A stretch of DNA of 12,243 bases, from positions 1-12,243 of the forward strand of contig CAJVPP010003220.1 of assembly GCA_910592005.1 (NCBI GenBank), given 5' to 3'. The position numbers were made by a program, and so were the translations under genes. Under the pieces are notes generated by a model. It did not search any database. It was not told the origin of the DNA and saw only the letters and a program-made list of their open reading frames with translations. The stretch is from Funneliformis mosseae (Eukaryota > Glomeromycota > Glomeromycetes > Glomerales > Glomeraceae). This document shows positions 8,465-12,243 of the stretch, one piece after another (the first letter of the stretch is position 1; each line of letters starts with the position of its first letter).

Positions 8465-9924
8465 TTAATATTTAACGACTTGAAACACTTCATAATCATC
8501 CATGATAAATTCAACTCCATTATAAATTTTTTGTTGATAATCATTTTGTTCACAAATTCCAGCAAACCATTCTAAATCACTTCCAAAACCCAAATATTCA
8601 TCTTCTATATTAAAGATAGCTCGATCAGGAATTTTGACACGAGAAAGAATAGGTTTCGTCATATGTTCATTATCATCAAAAGAGAATATAAAACTATCAT
8701 TAGACGATAAATAGCCATCACTTGCACACCATCTAACAGGATTATATCCACCTAACAAACGTTTAGATCCTTTGACTTTAATTATCACTAAAGTTGGACC
8801 TTTATTACTACAACGCTTTAGAAATTCACGATAATCATTTAACCCATCACGACTTCCACGAATAAGTAAATTAAATTTATAGGGAATATCATGAAATTGA
8901 TATGATTCATTTTTCTTATCAATCCAAGACGCAAGAACTGCTGCGTAAGTTGGAGTGATTATCGTTGTATCGATTCCCCCTTTTCCACGTGGTGGTAAAA
9001 CGATTGATCTTGAAGAAATTTGATGAGCAATATAAAATTGTTCTAAATCCTCCCTTAATTCCTTTGGTAGGATTTTTTTAAAAGGTCGAACTTTATTATA
9101 ATAATCCGGTCCTGAAATATTAAAAAATCTGATATGTGGAATACAATCTTGTAATGTGTCTCTTAACATTATAAAATCTAAAGGTTGCCATTTTGAGATA
9201 TTTGATGGAAATTTCTGATGTTGAGCCATTCCCCATTTAACTACATTATTCCAAATTTCAATTTCTTTGATATTGAATAATTCTTTTTTTAATATATCGA
9301 TTAAATTAGATTTATCCAAAAAACCAAATTCTTCCAAAGAGAAGAATCTGACAGGATCATCACAAATGATTCCTTCACAATATTTATGAAGTTTATTACA
9401 TGCTTCATGTTTTGCCGTCATTGTAAGAAATTCAACAAGCTTCCTTCTTAATAATGCAGCATCATTCTTAATTATATGATCTTGAATATGATCAATTAAT
9501 TCTATGATGGCCAATTCATCAGCGGCCGCTAGAAGACATGTATAATTCACTCTAATATTCATATCATCCATAACAATCGTACCAGTATAAATATATCTAA
9601 AATTAAAAACGAAAGGGTAAATTTAAAGCTTAAAAAATCTCATCCTATCTTTAACGTGTGAATGGTTTAAACTTACTTGAGAATAATTTCGAAAACGACT
9701 GGAGATATATTTGGTTGATGAAGAATCATATAATCCCCATCTTTTCTAGCCCAATTAGATGACAGAGCAGCACGAAAATATGAGGACCTTGCTCTCAGGA
9801 TAACAGAGTGAGCCTTAAAAGTACGAACATTTGACCCATGTCCAACTTGAATTTGAACATTGCAATCGTCTGAATCTTCATATAGTCTACCAATATCTCT
9901 AACCAATATTTTGTCTAATTCCAT
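8465..9924 (-). CDS. BTB-BACK-TLDc domain protein
   Basis: Two exons, 9924-9677 and 9596-8465, with an 80-nt GTAAGT...TTAG intron that restores the BTB sequence L-K-Y-I-Y-T-G-T. They give 459 residues. The BTB/POZ domain spans about residues 13-115, with F-K-A-H-S-V-I-L at 36-43 and S-S-Y-F at 47-50. A BACK-type helical linker covers about 130-240. The TLDc domain covers about 293-458, with the motifs L-L-I-R-G-S-R-D-G (326-334), L-L-G-G-Y-x3-R-W (363-372), F-I-F-S-F, and a closing V-E-F near 444. BTB-BACK proteins usually dimerise and act as Cullin-3 substrate adaptors. TLDc domains are tied to oxidative-stress protection and V-ATPase binding. This architecture is hugely multiplied in Rhizophagus, where members are often labelled Kelch-like although no Kelch repeats are visible here. 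The protein appears complete. A leader exon probably lies upstream. Confidence 0.93.
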
Positions 9925-9941
9925 TGGCTTTATTTAATAAA

Positions 9942-10150
9942 CTAAAAATTCAGAGAAAAGAGAGAAAAAAATATTTGAATTTATAGAAATAGACGGAAAA
10001 AAAAATGGGGAAACAAATTGTGGAGTTTTAATTGTTTGTTTGGTAATTAAATTTGGTTACAAAGTAAAAAGGACTGTATTGTTTTACAGCTATTTTTATA
10101 ATTTCATTCATGAACAATTTTGGAAATTTCCTTGTAGATCGAATACTTAC
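9942..10150 (-). other. Probable 5' UTR intron of the BTB-TLDc gene
   Basis: A strong donor (CTG then GTAAGTAT) at 10150 and a pyrimidine-rich acceptor (TTTTTAG) ending at 9942 lie 17 nt upstream of the start codon at 9924. The 209-nt length is longer than other introns here. The upstream exon would be about 10340-10151. It contains a 64-codon open frame from an ATG at 10341 which, after splicing, is out of frame with the BTB start. Confidence 0.4.
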
Positions 10151-10361
10151 CAGTCGATAATGAAAAGATACAAATAGAGCAAAAAATTATAACAGCGTTC
10201 AATGTTTCTTTGTCCCCAGCGGCCCGAGTCAAGAATCGTCCAATCATAATATTCTTTGTTGCTCAATGATATAATGATACATAAGAAGAATAATGGGAAT
10301 TTTTTAAAATGTGGCGCAATTATATCGCCCATAACGTTCATTTATTATGTTTGCCTTGTTG

Positions 10362-10369
10362 TATATAAA
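10362..10369 (-). promoter_or_regulatory. TATA box of the BTB-TLDc gene
   Basis: TTTATATA on the - strand. A start about 30 nt downstream would lie near 10335, at the head of the proposed leader exon. Confidence 0.4.
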
Positions 10370-10940
10370 TTTCGGCAAATTTTCTATCCCAAAAATTTGA
10401 GTTACATTATATATATTATTATCATATGAATAAAAGTAGTTGTGACAATAATTTTCCTAATTGTACGTGAAATTAAGGTTATGAATAATGATGTCTAATG
10501 ATAAACAAAACCGAAGCGAATTATTAAAAAAAAAAAATGGAAAAGGTAATTACAAGTGCCTACTTGCGATTTGCTCGTGTTTTCTTTCCATAATCGTTAC
10601 AGCAAATTAAAATTCGATCCAATTATTCGTATACGAATAAGCATATGTTGAGACATTGTTGATCTAATCCTAATTGAACGACACTTACACACCTTTCTCA
10701 CATTCGTTTTTTTCGAATTTAAACCATAAATTAACTTGATATGACAAATGATCGATAATTAATGTTCCATTTCTTTACTACACAAACGTAAAATTTAGAG
10801 TTTTAATATGGCAACTTGATAAATTAAGGAATGCATAAATTCGTTACAGACACAAATAACATGCTTAATGAATGGCTTGTCACGTGACAAATGGCACATC
10901 GTCATGTGAAATTGCCAAATTTTACAAAATGGTCCACCGA
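10370..10940. promoter_or_regulatory. Divergent promoter region between the BTB-TLDc gene and the Crinkler relic
   Basis: About 570 bp without coding frames, flanked by outward-facing TATA boxes (10362-10369 on -, 10944-10950 on +). It contains two long perfect palindromes, listed separately, which could act on either side. Confidence 0.45.
10623..10640. promoter_or_regulatory. 18-bp perfect palindrome
   Basis: TTATTCGTATACGAATAA is fully self-complementary in two 9-nt halves. Such a site suits a dimeric transcription factor. It sits in the middle of the divergent region, with CATATG following shortly after. Confidence 0.4.
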
Positions 10941-10950
10941 ATTTATATAA
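10877..10950 (+). promoter_or_regulatory. Palindromic E-box and TATA box before the Crinkler relic
   Basis: TTGTCACGTGACAA at 10877-10890 is a perfect 14-bp palindrome around CACGTG, followed by a near-copy CATGTG near 10903. TATATAA at 10944-10950 follows, with transcription expected near 10975-10985. The order matches the block at 1827-1873. Confidence 0.4.
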
Positions 10951-11077
10951 GAAACTTTTGTTAAAGGGGAGCTAACGGTGAAGTGTGAGATGAAGTGGTA
11001 AATGGGTGAGGTTGAACTTAACGAAAAATTTTCACCTGTTCATATATTAAATTTTTATACTTTTTACAATTTAACTA

Positions 11078-11480
11078 GTGCGTTTCATTATCAATAATCT
11101 CTTGTTATGTACTATCAAATTTGTAAGGAAAGCAAGGAAATGGAAGCCGAAATGGAAGTCGAATTTGATTCTAACTTTTATTTTGGAGTTCTTTGTTCTC
11201 ACATTTCTCAGGTTTCAAAAGATGGTGCGATTCCTGCTGAATGGAACCAAACACTGGTTCTTTTGTAATGCTACACGGTGCACGAGCTTCAGGAAAATCT
11301 TTCGAATTTTAAAGTTGAAAATTTTATTAACCAGTTGCTGAAGAAATACTGGATTGTACAATTCTTTACAAACTTGGAGTCTTTTGAAAGCCTATATTTT
11401 GTTAATTGATGAATTTGATACAATGTATTGTACCTTTAGATCATTGTGCTCTCTTCTGTCATTATACTTCATTTGGACAA
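11078..11480 (+). pseudogene. Crinkler-type P-loop ATPase relic
   Basis: Fragments of a Crinkler/AAA-like ATPase, a family expanded in Rhizophagus, are spread over several frames. A short frame begins at an ATG at 11140 and is rich in Glu. A second frame carries a Walker A motif G-A-R-A-S-G-K-S at 11277-11300 and hits TAA at 11310. A third carries a Walker B motif I-L-L-I-D-E-F-D at 11396-11419, followed by T-M-Y. The two motifs are in different frames and only about 32 codons apart, much closer than in intact relatives, so there is at least one deletion in addition to frameshifts. Remaining 3' parts are not recognisable. Intact members are NTPase-domain proteins, some studied as secreted effectors. 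This copy cannot give a working ATPase. Its upstream TATA and E-box still look intact. Confidence 0.6.
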
Positions 11481-11940
11481 CTAATTCCTGAATACATTAC
11501 AGAGCATATTAAAATTTTGATTTGCTATTGAAATAAGTCAATCGTTATTTGAAGAGGTATTGAAATTGTTCCTTAGGTAATTACAGATGTAAACTAGTGC
11601 ATCAGGTATTGTAATCAATGGTAATGAAAAATTATTGTATTGTTTTAACCGTTTATCCTATGATGATAATCTTAATAATAAAAATATTGAGAGATGGATT
11701 ATTATAAATGTCCATTATAGGATTGGCAAAATGAAAATTTTGATAATATGTGCATGCATACACGTTTAAATAAAACTATAATTTCCAATATGGCTGGTGG
11801 GCACTTCAGAGACTCAAGAAGTCGTTCAGAACCTTCCCAACTCGAAGCGCTTTTACGTTACAACCCTAATCATAAAGTTTCGCACATTGGAGTGTGGCAT
11901 GTGGAAAATAAAATTTCACTTTGAATACTTTAACAAATGT
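11481..11940 (+). other. Decayed sequence after the Crinkler relic
   Basis: Short coding-like stretches separated by stops, including about 11709-11923. That stretch ends in a charged, His/Ser/Arg-rich segment before TGA and contains an ATG at about 11792. It could be the 3' part of the relic or an unrelated remnant. No domain is recognised. Confidence 0.25.
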
Positions 11941-12243
11941 CGTTTATAATATGTAATTTGAATTTAGCAATTTTATTTTGTTACATAGTTTGTGTTCCCT
12001 TTAAATTATCTAATATATCAAGCTATTGTATCAAATAACATCTGAATAAGGGTATTTGACCTAGCGCCTTATTCCCCTGCCCTAAAGAAATGAATTTTAA
12101 TCCCAGATATTGAGTATCAGGTCATTTAGATGGACTTGGCTTTGCTTAAATTTCGTTTGTTTAATAAGGTCTGCGGAGGTATCTTCCTTATGTTAAAGAC
12201 CTTTACCATCTCCGAAAAAGAGAAAAGGAAAACTTACCCATTT
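11941..12243. other. Intergenic end of window with inverted repeats
   Basis: No open gene. An 8-bp perfect inverted repeat (GAATAAGG at 12044-12051, CCTTATTC at 12067-12074, 15-nt loop) and a weaker AAGGTCT/AGACCTT pair (about 12166 and 12200) are present. On the - strand GTAAGT at 12237-12232 resembles a splice donor of an exon lying beyond the window. Confidence 0.35.

Noticed and set aside
8465..9924. Kelch-like protein label
   Set aside because: No Kelch repeats are visible; the C-terminal domain is TLDc.
10147..10341. 64-codon - strand ORF as a separate small membrane protein
   Set aside because: It has a hydrophobic stretch, but a strong splice donor at 10150 and the TATA position make it more likely a 5' leader exon of the BTB-TLDc gene. 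It has no family resemblance.
1..12243. CRISPR array, prokaryotic operon or defence island
   Set aside because: There are no spaced direct repeats, the genes have spliceosomal introns, and the families are eukaryotic.

Overview
The window looks like nuclear DNA of an arbuscular mycorrhizal fungus, most likely Rhizophagus or a close relative (Glomeromycotina). The base composition is strongly AT-rich and there are many long A/T homopolymers and TAA microsatellites. Introns are short (about 70-110 nt), mostly GTAAGT-like to TAG. The gene families are ones greatly expanded in Rhizophagus: an F-box/leucine-rich protein, a BTB-BACK-TLDc protein and a Crinkler-type P-loop ATPase relic. The species call rests on family content and style; no marker gene is present. 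There are no operons, ribosome binding sites, rRNAs, recognisable tRNAs or CRISPR arrays.

Layout. Positions 1-520 hold weak coding-like remnants with stops. Positions 520-2490 are a very AT-rich spacer containing an orphan promoter-like block (two CACGTG boxes and a TATA box near 1830-1873). Positions 2599-3690 (+) encode a six-exon hemerythrin/HHE protein with a mitochondrial-type leader. Positions 3831-5628 (-) encode a two-exon F-box protein, convergent with the HHE gene and only 140 bp from it. Positions 6235-7490 (-) encode a six-exon protein of about 264 residues that I cannot assign to a family. Positions 7500-8460 are non-coding. Positions 8465-9924 (-) encode a two-exon BTB-BACK-TLDc protein, with a probable 5' leader exon and intron reaching to about 10340. 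Positions 10370-10940 are a divergent promoter region with perfect 18-bp and 14-bp palindromes. Positions 11078-11480 (+) are a broken Crinkler-type ATPase whose Walker A and Walker B motifs lie in different frames. The remainder to 12243 is non-coding or decayed, with an inverted repeat and a possible splice donor of a gene beyond the edge.

Gene models were built by hand from splice signals and reading-frame continuity. Every intron in the four intact genes preserves frame. The genes do not form an obvious pathway. The F-box and BTB proteins both belong to families that act as substrate receptors for cullin-RING ubiquitin ligases, and the HHE protein is probably a mitochondrial di-iron protein. 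I see no defence island or multi-gene system. The most novel items are the unrecognised six-exon gene and several unusual splicing features: a GC-AG intron, exons of 10 and 19 nt, and tandem in-frame donors.
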